From Sphingobacterium sp. (lineage in GTDB: Bacteria; Bacteroidota; Bacteroidia; Sphingobacteriales; Sphingobacteriaceae), in assembly GCA_031277685.1 (NCBI GenBank), contig JAITLV010000162.1, forward strand, positions 31,383 through 95,382: a stretch of 64,000 bases of DNA. Direction: 5' to 3'. A program made the position numbers and the translations under genes. Positions 9,740 through 18,269 of the stretch are shown one piece after another. Numbering within the stretch: position 1 is the stretch's first letter; every line of letters begins with the position of its first letter. The notes beneath the pieces were generated by a model, which was not told where the DNA came from, made no database searches, and worked only from the letters and a program-made list of their open reading frames with translations.

Positions 9740-9750
9740 GAAAAAGGCAT

Positions 9751-9780
9751 AGAAAGAGCAGGACAGAGCCTGCTCTTTCT
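9751..9780. terminator. Shared convergent terminator between PUL 1 and PUL 2
   Basis: A perfect 12-bp stem, AGAAAGAGCAGG (9751-9762) with CCTGCTCTTTCT (9769-9780), loop 6. It sits just after the GH95 stop and downstream of the last gene of the opposing operon. The stem ends are A/T-rich on both sides, so it can serve both directions, although neither strand has a long T run. Confidence 0.7.
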
Positions 9781-9812
9781 ATCATTTACCACCTTCTCAA
9801 AGCTATTGCAGA

Positions 9813-9834
9813 ACAATAGTCAATTTCATGATAT
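9813..9834 (-). repeat. Relic copy of the start of the GH29 gene
   Basis: The 22 bases here are identical to 13116-13137, which span the start codon of the GH29 gene at 13132. On the minus strand they read ATATC followed by ATG and codons for K-L-T-I-V, then a stop two codons later. An exact 22-base match of this kind is very unlikely by chance in a 64-kb window. It is best read as a leftover of a duplicated gene start downstream of the esterase. Confidence 0.55.
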
Positions 9835-9890
9835 AGTTATCTATCATATACTTATTCGATCAAAATCCCGATATTCGAACTATGTTTATG

Positions 9891-11297
9891 TTATTTAATT
9901 TTGCTCGTATCAACAGGCCAAGCATCAGTTCTAAATGGAGCCACAGGTAAGCCCTCTTTACTAAATAAATTACCAATCCCCGTATTACTAAATTGATAGC
10001 GAACAGCCACTGGATTTTTTACCTGCTTATTTGAAACAATCATCTGTTTACCCTTTAGTTCTACGGTGGCGGGATAAAATATCTTGTCAGCTCCCGAAAT
10101 AAAAATTTCCTTTCCTTCGTTTCCTTTTATTATCAGACCGGACTCAGCATGGTCTAAATCAATCACAATTTGATTATTTCGCACGGTGAATGACTTGAAC
10201 ATTGGACTTTTGTAATTTCCTCTACTTAGGCCATAAGTCTCCGACAAAGCATAGTTTGCAAGACGTAAACCAACGTCTCTCTTATTTGTCGGATGGATAT
10301 TCAATGTATCGTTGACCAAATCTGAAATGACAACCATACCTGTATTTTCGATCGCCAGATTCCTAGTCTGCGCTTCTCGGAGTAAAGCTCCTACATGATG
10401 ATTGAAATACCTATTTGGCGCAATCTGTACATAATAGAAGGGAAAATTTTTATGCCAAGACGTACGCCAGGATGCAATCATGGTATCCATTAGTTGGCTA
10501 TAGCTTGATGCTGTTTCAACGTTGCTTTCTCCTTGATACCAGATCGCACCAGCTATATTAAAATTAGTAAATGGTGCAATCATTGCGTTGTAAGCATAGC
10601 CCGGCGCAATAGGCCACCATGAAGAAGGTTTCTTTTGAACCGCCGCATCTTTCAAAATGCTATTATTTTCAACCAGTTCAGCCGGTGTCCATACTTCAGC
10701 AGGTGTGCCTCCCCAGTTACTGCTGATCAAACCTATCGGAACGTTCAATTCCTTGTTGAGTACTTTTCCAAAATAATAAGCAACTGCACTGAAATTTTTC
10801 AGGGTATTACTGTCACAAACCATCCAATTTCCTTCATTATTATCTTGTGCTGTCTGTGCAGTCGTCTTAGTCACTTGAAATAATTTGATATTGAGCTTGT
10901 CAAGTTGTGAAAACTCATCTTTAATACTGGAAATACCATTGTAATAATTCCATTCCATATTGGACTGCCCACTGCAAACCCATACTTCACCAATAAATAC
11001 ATTGTCAAGAACAATTTTATTTTCACCTTCAAATACAATGGTGTAAGGTCCTCCAGCTTTCGGAGTTTGAACTGATGTTTGCCATTTGGCATTTCCATCA
11101 GCTGTTACCTCTGCACTCTTATTGTCCCAAGACGTGGTTATTTTGACCTTTTCTCCCGGTTTTGACCATCCCCATAATTGAGCAGTCGATTGTTGCTGTA
11201 GTACCATATTGTTTGCTAGGACACTCGGTAACCGGATGTTCGCATGCGATGAGAACACAAAAAAATATGGAATCAGAAAAAAAAGAAATTTGTTCAT
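9891..11297 (-). CDS. Sialate O-acetylesterase-like SGNH esterase
   Basis: A 468-residue secreted esterase of the sialate O-acetylesterase (SASA, formerly DUF303) family, with a signal peptide ending near SSHA. The catalytic Ser is in the GQSNMEW block (Ser112). The IWYQGESN block is further on, and the Asp/His pair lies in the NIHPTNKRDVGLR region. It should remove acetyl groups from sugars, sialic acid or other acetylated residues, and so prepare a substrate for the fucosidases. It is the last gene of PUL 2 and is separated from the GH29 genes by a decayed gene tail and two terminators, so it may be transcribed on its own. The exact acetylated sugar cannot be told from sequence. Confidence 0.85.
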   Translation of the reverse strand: MNKFLFFLIPYFFVFSSHANIRLPSVLANNMVLQQQSTAQLWGWSKPGEKVKITTSWDNKSAEVTADGNAKWQTSVQTPKAGGPYTIVFEGENKIVLDNVFIGEVWVCSGQSNMEWNYYNGISSIKDEFSQLDKLNIKLFQVTKTTAQTAQDNNEGNWMVCDSNTLKNFSAVAYYFGKVLNKELNVPIGLISSNWGGTPAEVWTPAELVENNSILKDAAVQKKPSSWWPIAPGYAYNAMIAPFTNFNIAGAIWYQGESNVETASSYSQLMDTMIASWRTSWHKNFPFYYVQIAPNRYFNHHVGALLREAQTRNLAIENTGMVVISDLVNDTLNIHPTNKRDVGLRLANYALSETYGLSRGNYKSPMFKSFTVRNNQIVIDLDHAESGLIIKGNEGKEIFISGADKIFYPATVELKGKQMIVSNKQVKNPVAVRYQFSNTGIGNLFSKEGLPVAPFRTDAWPVDTSKIK

Positions 11298-11329
11298 AAT
11301 ATTGAATTATAGTGTAAGCTATTCATAAA

Positions 11330-11366
11330 ATACCTCTTCGAATGATAGAACATTTCGAAGAGGTAT
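11330..11366 (-). terminator. Intrinsic terminator behind the decayed gene tail
   Basis: A perfect 13-bp stem (11330-11342 with 11354-11366, core TCTTCGAA/TTCGAAGA) with an 11-nt loop, followed on the minus strand by a TTTTA tract. It lies 50 bp downstream of the stop of the remnant at 11416 and looks like that lost gene's own terminator. It also separates the esterase gene from upstream transcription. Confidence 0.65.
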
Positions 11367-11415
11367 GGTATTTTGGTATATTAACTATCATGATTCGAAT
11401 ATACACGGTTATTTT

Positions 11416-11676
11416 TTAAAAATGCCTAAACAGGCTGACTTTTGAAATTCGCCAATACTGGTCACCGGTCATATTCGCCAAGAAACCAATACTAACCGGC
11501 CCTGCCGTCGGAACAGTAAATTCAAACTCTTTTAATTGTAAATCAGCAGTTCCTAATGCATTCGGGACCTGCATGTTATTATCAAAATTAGAAACTAAAT
11601 AAATAATAGATACAGGACATCCCTTTGATAAATGTCCGAATTGAAGGATTTCAAAACCATCTACATAAAAAGCACG
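11416..11676 (-). pseudogene. Orphan C-terminal domain of a lost surface protein (DUF5013-like)
   Basis: The minus-strand frame ending at the TAA at 11416-11418 encodes about 86 residues with no start codon near the beginning. It opens with AFYVDGFEILQFG and closes with GPVSIGFLANMTGDQYWRI and a basic end. The pattern resembles the last beta-sandwich domain (DUF5013-like) of surface proteins found in fucose and other PULs. Its 5' end runs straight into the terminator of the GH29 gene, with an in-frame stop just above, so the N-terminal part was deleted. The family assignment rests on pattern memory and is tentative; that it is a gene remnant is better supported, since its own terminator still follows. 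Confidence 0.5.
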
Positions 11677-11695
11677 CTAATCTTAGCGTGCTTTT
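11667..11695 (-). terminator. Intrinsic terminator after the GH29 pair
   Basis: A 13-bp perfect stem with core AGCACGCTAA (11671-11680) and TTAGCGTGCT (11683-11692), flanked by A and T runs on both sides, loop 2 (larger in practice). It lies 40 bp downstream of the GH29 stop at 11735 and would end the main PUL 2 transcript. Its distal arm is part of the open frame of the decayed tail. Confidence 0.8.
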
Positions 11696-11734
11696 AGCGG
11701 TAATACATGAAGTAATGGATACAAAAACAGGTAT

Positions 11735-13132
11735 TTATTTACTGTGCAATTGAATTGTCGCAGCATACTTCAAATCAGTAGCTGGACGCTGCACATGAAC
11801 CTGATTTCCCTGTTGCGACCACTTTAGCTTGCCTTTATGTCCCAAAATATGAAGCTGTCCGACCTTAAAATTTTCGGGCACTTCAAAAACATATTCCACA
11901 GGTTTTTGGTACACATCACCTTCACTCAGATGGAAAACATTTATTTCCTTATTGTCTTTACTTCTGGTATAATAGTAGTCGCCCTGGTGAAAAGGAGCTA
12001 TTGTTCGTGTCGCGAAAACTGCTGATCCGTTAATCTTCATCCAGTCAGCCAGATCTTTCAGCCGATCATAGGCAACTTGGTCAAAATCACCCTTTGGTCC
12101 AGGGGCAATATTCAATAGATAATTCCCGCCACGGGAAATAATACGTATCAATGTTTCAACTATTGTTTTCGAAGATTTGTACTTATCATTGGGAACATAG
12201 CTAAACGAGTCCCCCATTGTGATGCAGCTTTCCCAGGGTTTATCCAGTGGACGCTCGGGAATCGCCTGCTCAGGTGTCACATAATTTTCCCATTTACCAG
12301 GTACCGTCCGATCGACAACAATAATTCCAGGCTGGTTTTTCCTGGCCATGCCACCAATACGATCCATATCAATATCTTGGTTGTTGGTCTCGGAAGGGCG
12401 TACCTGTCCCCCATCCAACCAAAGAATATCCACCTTTCCATAATTTGAAGTCAGTTCATTGATCTGATTATAGGTAAAGTTTTTAAATTTTTCCCAACGC
12501 TCAGGGTATTTTTTAGTCTCATAATTGACATTACGATCCTTCGGTGGGAAATAACGCCACCAATAGTAATCAGAATGCCAGTCCGGTTTCGAAAAATACG
12601 CACCTATTTTAAACCCATCGGTACGGAAAGTATTAAAAATTTCCTTTGTCACATCAGCTTTTGGATTGCTTGAAAACGGCGTATTGGGCGAGGTGATTTT
12701 ATAATCCGATTCCTTGGTATCATACATCGCAAACCCGTCGTGATGTTTGGTCGTGAAAACAACATATTTCATCCCCGCAGCTTTCGCGGCATCAGCCCAT
12801 TTTTTCGGGTTAAAATCTGTTGGATTAAACGTTTTCTGCAGGTTTTCATAATTTGTAACATAGTCAAAATATGTTTTCCCATGTTCGGGCTTGCGGTCGA
12901 TCCAATCTTCTGGGCAAAGCGTCCAGCTCTCGATCACTCCCCATTGGCTATATGTCCCCCAATGCATAAACAAACCAAATTTTAGATCTTGCCATTGGTC
13001 AAGATTTTCATTCACCAATGCTTCCGTCGGCTTGTCGTAACCCGCGGAGGTTTCATGGATCTGTTGCTGTCCAAAGCTGTAGCCCGTACAGCAGGCCATG
13101 CTCAAGACTGACAGTACAATAGTCAATTTCAT
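11735..13132 (-). CDS. GH29 alpha-L-fucosidase (longer form)
   Basis: A 465-residue secreted GH29 retaining alpha-L-fucosidase, signal peptide about 1-21. The catalytic (beta/alpha)8 domain shows KFGLFMHWGTYS, the TTKHHDGFAMYD motif (His-His near 130) and the nucleophile Asp240 in DILWLDGG. The region RGGNYLLNIAPGPKG closes the barrel, and a small beta-sandwich follows to the end. It starts 13 bp after the second GH29 gene and is probably translated from the same mRNA. Together with GH95 of PUL 1 it gives enzymes for different fucose linkages; the exact linkage is not readable here. Confidence 0.93.
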   Translation of the reverse strand: MKLTIVLSVLSMACCTGYSFGQQQIHETSAGYDKPTEALVNENLDQWQDLKFGLFMHWGTYSQWGVIESWTLCPEDWIDRKPEHGKTYFDYVTNYENLQKTFNPTDFNPKKWADAAKAAGMKYVVFTTKHHDGFAMYDTKESDYKITSPNTPFSSNPKADVTKEIFNTFRTDGFKIGAYFSKPDWHSDYYWWRYFPPKDRNVNYETKKYPERWEKFKNFTYNQINELTSNYGKVDILWLDGGQVRPSETNNQDIDMDRIGGMARKNQPGIIVVDRTVPGKWENYVTPEQAIPERPLDKPWESCITMGDSFSYVPNDKYKSSKTIVETLIRIISRGGNYLLNIAPGPKGDFDQVAYDRLKDLADWMKINGSAVFATRTIAPFHQGDYYYTRSKDNKEINVFHLSEGDVYQKPVEYVFEVPENFKVGQLHILGHKGKLKWSQQGNQVHVQRPATDLKYAATIQLHSK

Positions 13133-13145
13133 GATATTTTATTAA

Positions 13146-14249
13146 TTATTTAATTTTCTTGTTACTTTTTTTCTGCTTAGCGACGCCTGCCTTAGCTTGG
13201 CGATTGCCGTCCAACTTGTTTCCTACTTCTTTTAGAATTGTCACACTTGCAGGAGGGATCCGGCCATCGCCATCGGGTCCGATATTGAGCAACAGATTTC
13301 CGCCTTTTCCATTGATCTCCCCAAGTTTTACAAAAATGTCTTCCGGTGTTTTCCAATTGTGATCCTGTTGTTTAAATCCCCAGGAATCATTCATCGTATA
13401 ACAGGCTTCCCAAAGATAGCGCTGTGCACTGTCCGGATGTTCCTGTTCAGGAGTCCCAAAATCATACTTAAAATGATCCCTTTTTGCAACACGGTTATTG
13501 ATGATCAATGACGGTTTTAGCTTTCGCAAATACGCATATAAATCCATTCCCTGTTCCATATCCCACCATGCTACCCAATCTCCATCAAACCAGATCATTT
13601 CTGTATTGTACGTTTCAATCAGTTCCCTTAGCTGGTTTTTCATATAGGTAATATATTCCTGTTTATGATCTGGTTTCATCGCCACCTGCCCCCAACGTGC
13701 CCAGCTATTATCACCCGTATTACGGTATTGCGAATCGTGATGCCAATCGATAATACTGTAATAGGTACAGAATTTTAAACCGTATTTGTGGCATGCCTCG
13801 GCAAGTTCCTTAATAAAGTCCCTTCCTTTCATCGGTGAATTTGCAATATCAAATTCCGTATATTTTGAGTCCCAGAGACAGAATCCATCGTGGTGTTTTG
13901 TCGTAATAACCAGGTATTTCATGCCCGCTTCTTTCGCTAGCAGAACAATAGTTTCGGCATTGAAGTCTTTGGGGTTCCAGTCTGCTATTATCTTTGCATA
14001 TTCCTCTTTTGGTATATCGGCTGTTGCCTGAATCCACTCGGCGTATCCATCCACCTCTTTTCCATTATATTTGCCGGCCAGTTGGCTGTATAGGCCGAAA
14101 TGCACAAACATGCCATATTTGGCGTCTTTAAACCATTTTAACCGTCTATCAAAATCAGCATTGCTTTCGTTTAGCGGACCAATTTGCGCATGTGCCGATC
14201 CGCACAAAAAAATGCACAAAAAGAAGAATAACCATTTAACTTGTTTCAT
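13146..14249 (-). CDS. GH29 alpha-L-fucosidase (short form)
   Basis: A 367-residue GH29 enzyme with a signal peptide about 1-21 (LCGSAHA). Motifs are KYGMFVHFGLYSQ, TTKHHDGFCLWDSKY and the nucleophile Asp222 in MIWFDGDW; GGNLLLNIGPDGDGRIP marks the barrel end. It lacks the C-terminal beta-sandwich present in its neighbour, and its tail is short and lysine-rich. The two GH29 genes are only distantly alike, so they likely differ in linkage preference (alpha-1,3/4 versus broader aryl or alpha-1,6 activity) rather than being a recent duplication. Confidence 0.92.
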   Translation of the reverse strand: MKQVKWLFFFLCIFLCGSAHAQIGPLNESNADFDRRLKWFKDAKYGMFVHFGLYSQLAGKYNGKEVDGYAEWIQATADIPKEEYAKIIADWNPKDFNAETIVLLAKEAGMKYLVITTKHHDGFCLWDSKYTEFDIANSPMKGRDFIKELAEACHKYGLKFCTYYSIIDWHHDSQYRNTGDNSWARWGQVAMKPDHKQEYITYMKNQLRELIETYNTEMIWFDGDWVAWWDMEQGMDLYAYLRKLKPSLIINNRVAKRDHFKYDFGTPEQEHPDSAQRYLWEACYTMNDSWGFKQQDHNWKTPEDIFVKLGEINGKGGNLLLNIGPDGDGRIPPASVTILKEVGNKLDGNRQAKAGVAKQKKSNKKIK

Positions 14250-14289
14250 GTATCATTATTTTTTGAAGTATATATTTTCTTTATTTTCC

Positions 14290-14991
14290 CTAATCGGCAA
14301 TAATGATCGAATCTCTATTTACCGTACTGAACAATTCAATGACCTCTTGCGTGGGCTTATAATACGACTGATAATAAATTTTAGCTCCTTTTTTTCGGTC
14401 CTTGATCGTAACCGTAGATTGCTCAGATGGCACTTTTATTTTTGCCGTATTATTATTGAGCGCGATATAGGACAATTCGGTATAAGCCGTTTCTTCCTCT
14501 GCGACATTAAAATCAATGTCGATTTCTTTGGTATCTGTATCGTAGCGAACACTCTTTGGATCCCTGTTCAGCAGGGATTTTTGATAGATGGGTCCATAAA
14601 TCCGAACGTTGTTCTTTTCGACAGGAACGGATTTTCTTCCCTTGGAATCGTACGAATGGATAATAAATGTATAGAATCCTTCCGATAGATTTTCGAGAAG
14701 TGCTTTTATCGTGTCCTTTGCATCATGGCCGACAGCATCGAGGACGACAGAATCTTTGCGATTATTCCAATACACCGCATATTTTGCCACCCGCTGATCG
14801 GGACTTGCTTTCCATACCAATCGCGCTTTATTGTAGCCTGCCTGATAAATGATCGCAGTATCGATACCCGGATAAACCTTACTCCCTTCCGGAAGGGCAT
14901 CTTTATATTCATCCCACTTATGACAGCTGGTCAGCAGGAATGACAATAGGATAGATGGGAAAATATATCTCTTTAGATTTTTCATATTCAT
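14290..14991 (-). CDS. DUF4998-type surface lipoprotein
   Basis: A 233-residue lipoprotein, with a lipobox ending LLTSC (Cys23). The body is predicted all-beta, with the early CHKWDEYKDALPEG segment followed by a fibronectin-like sugar-PUL domain (DUF4998). Such proteins follow SusD and the DUF4959/DUF5000 protein in many Bacteroidota PULs and are thought to be accessory glycan-binding proteins on the cell surface. It lies 20 bp downstream of its partner lipoprotein and 40 bp upstream of the GH29 pair. Function is inferred from position and architecture only. Confidence 0.75.
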   Translation of the reverse strand: MNMKNLKRYIFPSILLSFLLTSCHKWDEYKDALPEGSKVYPGIDTAIIYQAGYNKARLVWKASPDQRVAKYAVYWNNRKDSVVLDAVGHDAKDTIKALLENLSEGFYTFIIHSYDSKGRKSVPVEKNNVRIYGPIYQKSLLNRDPKSVRYDTDTKEIDIDFNVAEEETAYTELSYIALNNNTAKIKVPSEQSTVTIKDRKKGAKIYYQSYYKPTQEVIELFSTVNRDSIIIAD

Positions 14992-15011
14992 AACAATATT
15001 GATTGATTAAT

Positions 15012-16211
15012 TTACCGATCTCCCCAAAACGTGAATTCCATAATATGGAGCATGGACGAATTGGACCAGTTCTGTTGACATTCGACACGGATATAGCGGA
15101 CTTCGGGTATTGAAAGCGGAAACACAAATTCTTCACCGGCCTTGGCAACAGCCTTGTCTTCGGCCGTAAGAATCCCCAAAGGACTTTTAGATGGTTTTAC
15201 CGATTCACAATCCATTAATTTGGTCCAGCCGCTATACGAACCGTCCGCAGCAGGATTGACACTTCCCCACATCGTCCATAATCGTGGATTGGCATGATTG
15301 AACAAATATTCATCGCCATCTCGCTGATAGATTTTAAACCGGCTCAATTTAACCAGCTCCCCCAGATCAAATGTCACGCGGGCCGGCATCGTAATTCCCT
15401 CCTGGGTGTGATATCCTGTTCCGAGATTGTTATCCCATAGGTTTGATACCACCCAATTGTAGCCAACGGCATTGTCACCCGGTGTATTGTATTCTCGGAA
15501 CTTCGTTTTATCGAGCTGCTTTTCAAAAAATGGGATGGTTTCTAGCCACAGTGTATCCGAATAATTATCGAATCCGTCGCGGATGAATAAACCAAATTTA
15601 CGCAGTTTATTTTCGAATCCCCTTGCGACGATATTTCCTTCTTCGGACGCAGTATACAATGTCTGCGCTGGATAATATTCATTATTCTTATCCAAAGTGA
15701 TTATCGAGACTGCAACCTTTGATTTTGTCGGATTGTCAAAAGTAGCCGCTATTCCACCAAAATCGGTCATCATATTGACCGATGATAGAATCTCCCTAAA
15801 GGGCGGTGTTCCTGGATTTACTTTAACCTGGACGGGATCGGATTTTTCCTCGGCAGCGCTCACGGAGTACAGTGTCACCGTGTATTCACCAGCTGTATTA
15901 AAACCGTCTACAAGAATCTGGTTGTCATAGATCGAGGCCTTTGCCTGTCTTTTTCTATGAGTCACCTTATTAATCTCATATTCGGCCATCACATACAGGG
16001 GATCCACCGCCCCATTGCCCTTGGGCAAGCTGTAGGTAATCGTTGCACTTCCATTGGAATTTTTGACCGAAACATCGGTCACCAAACCAGGCCGGCCTTT
16101 TTTAGCATGAATAGGCTGCTGTGTATCTATCTTGGTACATGACAGAACAAACAGGCTAAGAAGCAAAATTAAATTTGCTGAGAATGTATAACTCTTTATT
16201 GTCATTTTCAT
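15012..16211 (-). CDS. DUF4959/DUF5126/DUF5000-type surface lipoprotein
   Basis: A 399-residue lipoprotein with lipobox FVLSC (Cys25). Three parts are apparent: an N-terminal fibronectin-like DUF4959 region (about 30-130), a middle DUF5126-like region (about 130-235, IITLDKNNEYYPAQTLY), and a C-terminal discoidin-like DUF5000 region (about 250-399) with RVTFDLGELVKLSRFKIYQR. The last part resembles F5/8 type C carbohydrate-binding folds, so a role in binding the target glycan at the surface is likely. It directly follows SusD in PUL 2. Confidence 0.78.
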   Translation of the reverse strand: MKMTIKSYTFSANLILLLSLFVLSCTKIDTQQPIHAKKGRPGLVTDVSVKNSNGSATITYSLPKGNGAVDPLYVMAEYEINKVTHRKRQAKASIYDNQILVDGFNTAGEYTVTLYSVSAAEEKSDPVQVKVNPGTPPFREILSSVNMMTDFGGIAATFDNPTKSKVAVSIITLDKNNEYYPAQTLYTASEEGNIVARGFENKLRKFGLFIRDGFDNYSDTLWLETIPFFEKQLDKTKFREYNTPGDNAVGYNWVVSNLWDNNLGTGYHTQEGITMPARVTFDLGELVKLSRFKIYQRDGDEYLFNHANPRLWTMWGSVNPAADGSYSGWTKLMDCESVKPSKSPLGILTAEDKAVAKAGEEFVFPLSIPEVRYIRVECQQNWSNSSMLHIMEFTFWGDR

Positions 16212-16258
16212 TGGAATAAATTGCTTTTAACTGTTCACATGATAAGAAGTATATCAAA

Positions 16259-18196
16259 CTACCACCCCGGATTTTGCACCAAATTTTTATTTGTCACGAT
16301 GGCCTCCTCAGAGATGGGAGAAAAATAATCCCTTTGTTTAAACGCTGTTGAATAGATCACTCTGACCCTATAGTAAGTATCATTCGTGGCGCCAAGGATC
16401 GTCCAGCCGGTCAAAGGCTGGTTCAGATAGTTCGGAGCAGTCTTCCAGCGGCGGATATCCCAGTATCTTTTTCCCTCCAGTGCAATTTCAATCAGGCGTT
16501 CCCGTTGGATAATTTCTCTCAAACCGTCCTTGGAAAGCGGTTTGCTGGGGTATTTGGAATGTCCCGCATAGGACGCCAGGATACCATTTAATCCGGCCCT
16601 GGTCCTGACACGATCAATATAATCGTAGACTTCAGCAGAAGGTCCAGTGGCTTCATTGACCGCCTCAGCGTAGAGCAGATATAGCTCGGCAAGGCGCATG
16701 ATCGGCCAAGGGTAATCTTCCATCGTATAGGAATTACTGGCATAGGTAATTGCATTCGCATAATTGACCAGCTTCTTAGGGAAGTAGCCACTGATATTAA
16801 AATTCTTGGCATTTCCTGTACCGGCATTTTTTCCCAGTTTATGTTCTACATAGTAGGGATTATTGTCGTCGAGCTGTCCCGAACCATACCATACGCCACC
16901 ATCAAACCCCAGATCAGCATAAAAGCGAGGTTCACGGTTAAAGTTGACCTCCGCTGTTGTCATCCCCTCCTTAATATAATATTTGGTATCTGCCCCCCCG
17001 GTTCTGGTCTTTGTAAACCGTTGTGCATAGTTAAATGAGGGATCTTCTTCAATTGGCACACCGTTGCTGCTATAAAAGAGATCGGCAATTTTCATCGGTA
17101 CCGCAAGATTTTGAGAAACGGTAGATACCAGCCCTACCGGTGAAAGCTGTGCCTGTGCATTGGCCTGCAGTCCTCTCCAGCCCGGATATGAATACGAATT
17201 GGATGATCCCCAGATAATTTCTGAGTTCCACTTTTCCGTAATTGCGCCCCGGATATCCATTTGTTTTTTTGTCACATCGGACAGCGTGTACGTATTCGTT
17301 CTGGCAACAAACTCGTGAAGTTTCATTTTGACCTCTTCACAGATCGCGAGCGCGTCTTTGCACGCTTTGGCAGCACGATCCCACTTTTCTTTCGAATAAG
17401 TTTGGTTAAAGAGCTGTGTACCGTCTGCATTTTTGAAAGTTGAATAGTCCGTATTTCCATTAAAAAGAGGGCTCGCGGCAGTCACCAATACCTCCGCCTT
17501 GATACTGAGCGCAATAGTCTTGGTAATACGGCCCAGTTCGGAAGCATCACTCATAAACTTCGTCGGCAGATCTGGAGCTGCTTCATCCAGCAGCTGCACA
17601 ATATAATTGACCACATCATCCACGGGTTCGCGGAATACCTTTACCTGATTAACATCACTGGAGATCGGTAAATTGGTCTTGATCAAAGGTATAGGCCCAT
17701 ACATCCGCAACAGGAAATAATGATAGTAAGCCTTCAGAAACTTGACTTCGGCAACCCATCTTTTTTTCTCCCCGGCATTGAGGTCAACGACCTTATCTAC
17801 ATTCTCGAAAAAGATATTACAATCCCGCAGGGCACGGAAGTAAGGTTTTCCATAATTTTTGCCATCCCAATAGTTTGCATAGGGATCCACGATATTCTGG
17901 TTGCCGAGCTGTATGGCAAAGAGTGCGGGATCAAGATCGTAAGCATATTTAGTTGGATAATTGACGACAAACTCATCGCTTCCCATCATGCCTATATTAT
18001 AAGATGGATCGCCAAGTTTGGGCAAGTAACTGTAACAGGTAAATAGAAATTTCTCGGCTTCGTCCCGGTTGCGGAAAGCGTAGTCGATCGTAGCCACATT
18101 GTCCGGTACGACATCCAAGTACTTCTTACAGGAACTGAACAAGGTAAGCGTCAACAATGCAAGCGCAAAATATTTCTCTGAAATCATCTTTTTCAT
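16259..18196 (-). CDS. SusD/RagB-family surface glycan-binding lipoprotein (PUL 2)
   Basis: A 645-residue SusD protein, longer than most (about 500-600). Its lipobox ends LFSSC (Cys23). It has the NRDEAEKFLFTCYSYLPK region, helices around WVAEVKFLKAYYHYFLLRMYG, and the C-terminal RERLIEIALEGKRYWDIRRW block. Extra length lies in the middle, around residues 300-470, where the glycan site of SusD proteins is formed. It pairs with the SusC encoded 73 bp upstream. No hairpin is found after it, unlike PULs 1, 3 and 4. Confidence 0.94.
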   Translation of the reverse strand: MKKMISEKYFALALLTLTLFSSCKKYLDVVPDNVATIDYAFRNRDEAEKFLFTCYSYLPKLGDPSYNIGMMGSDEFVVNYPTKYAYDLDPALFAIQLGNQNIVDPYANYWDGKNYGKPYFRALRDCNIFFENVDKVVDLNAGEKKRWVAEVKFLKAYYHYFLLRMYGPIPLIKTNLPISSDVNQVKVFREPVDDVVNYIVQLLDEAAPDLPTKFMSDASELGRITKTIALSIKAEVLVTAASPLFNGNTDYSTFKNADGTQLFNQTYSKEKWDRAAKACKDALAICEEVKMKLHEFVARTNTYTLSDVTKKQMDIRGAITEKWNSEIIWGSSNSYSYPGWRGLQANAQAQLSPVGLVSTVSQNLAVPMKIADLFYSSNGVPIEEDPSFNYAQRFTKTRTGGADTKYYIKEGMTTAEVNFNREPRFYADLGFDGGVWYGSGQLDDNNPYYVEHKLGKNAGTGNAKNFNISGYFPKKLVNYANAITYASNSYTMEDYPWPIMRLAELYLLYAEAVNEATGPSAEVYDYIDRVRTRAGLNGILASYAGHSKYPSKPLSKDGLREIIQRERLIEIALEGKRYWDIRRWKTAPNYLNQPLTGWTILGATNDTYYRVRVIYSTAFKQRDYFSPISEEAIVTNKNLVQNPGW

Positions 18197-18269
18197 AACG
18201 TGTTAGTTTTGTTGCTGCTTTGTCTTACATGATCGCCAAAACAGCATTTATTCATCGATTAGAGGCTTT

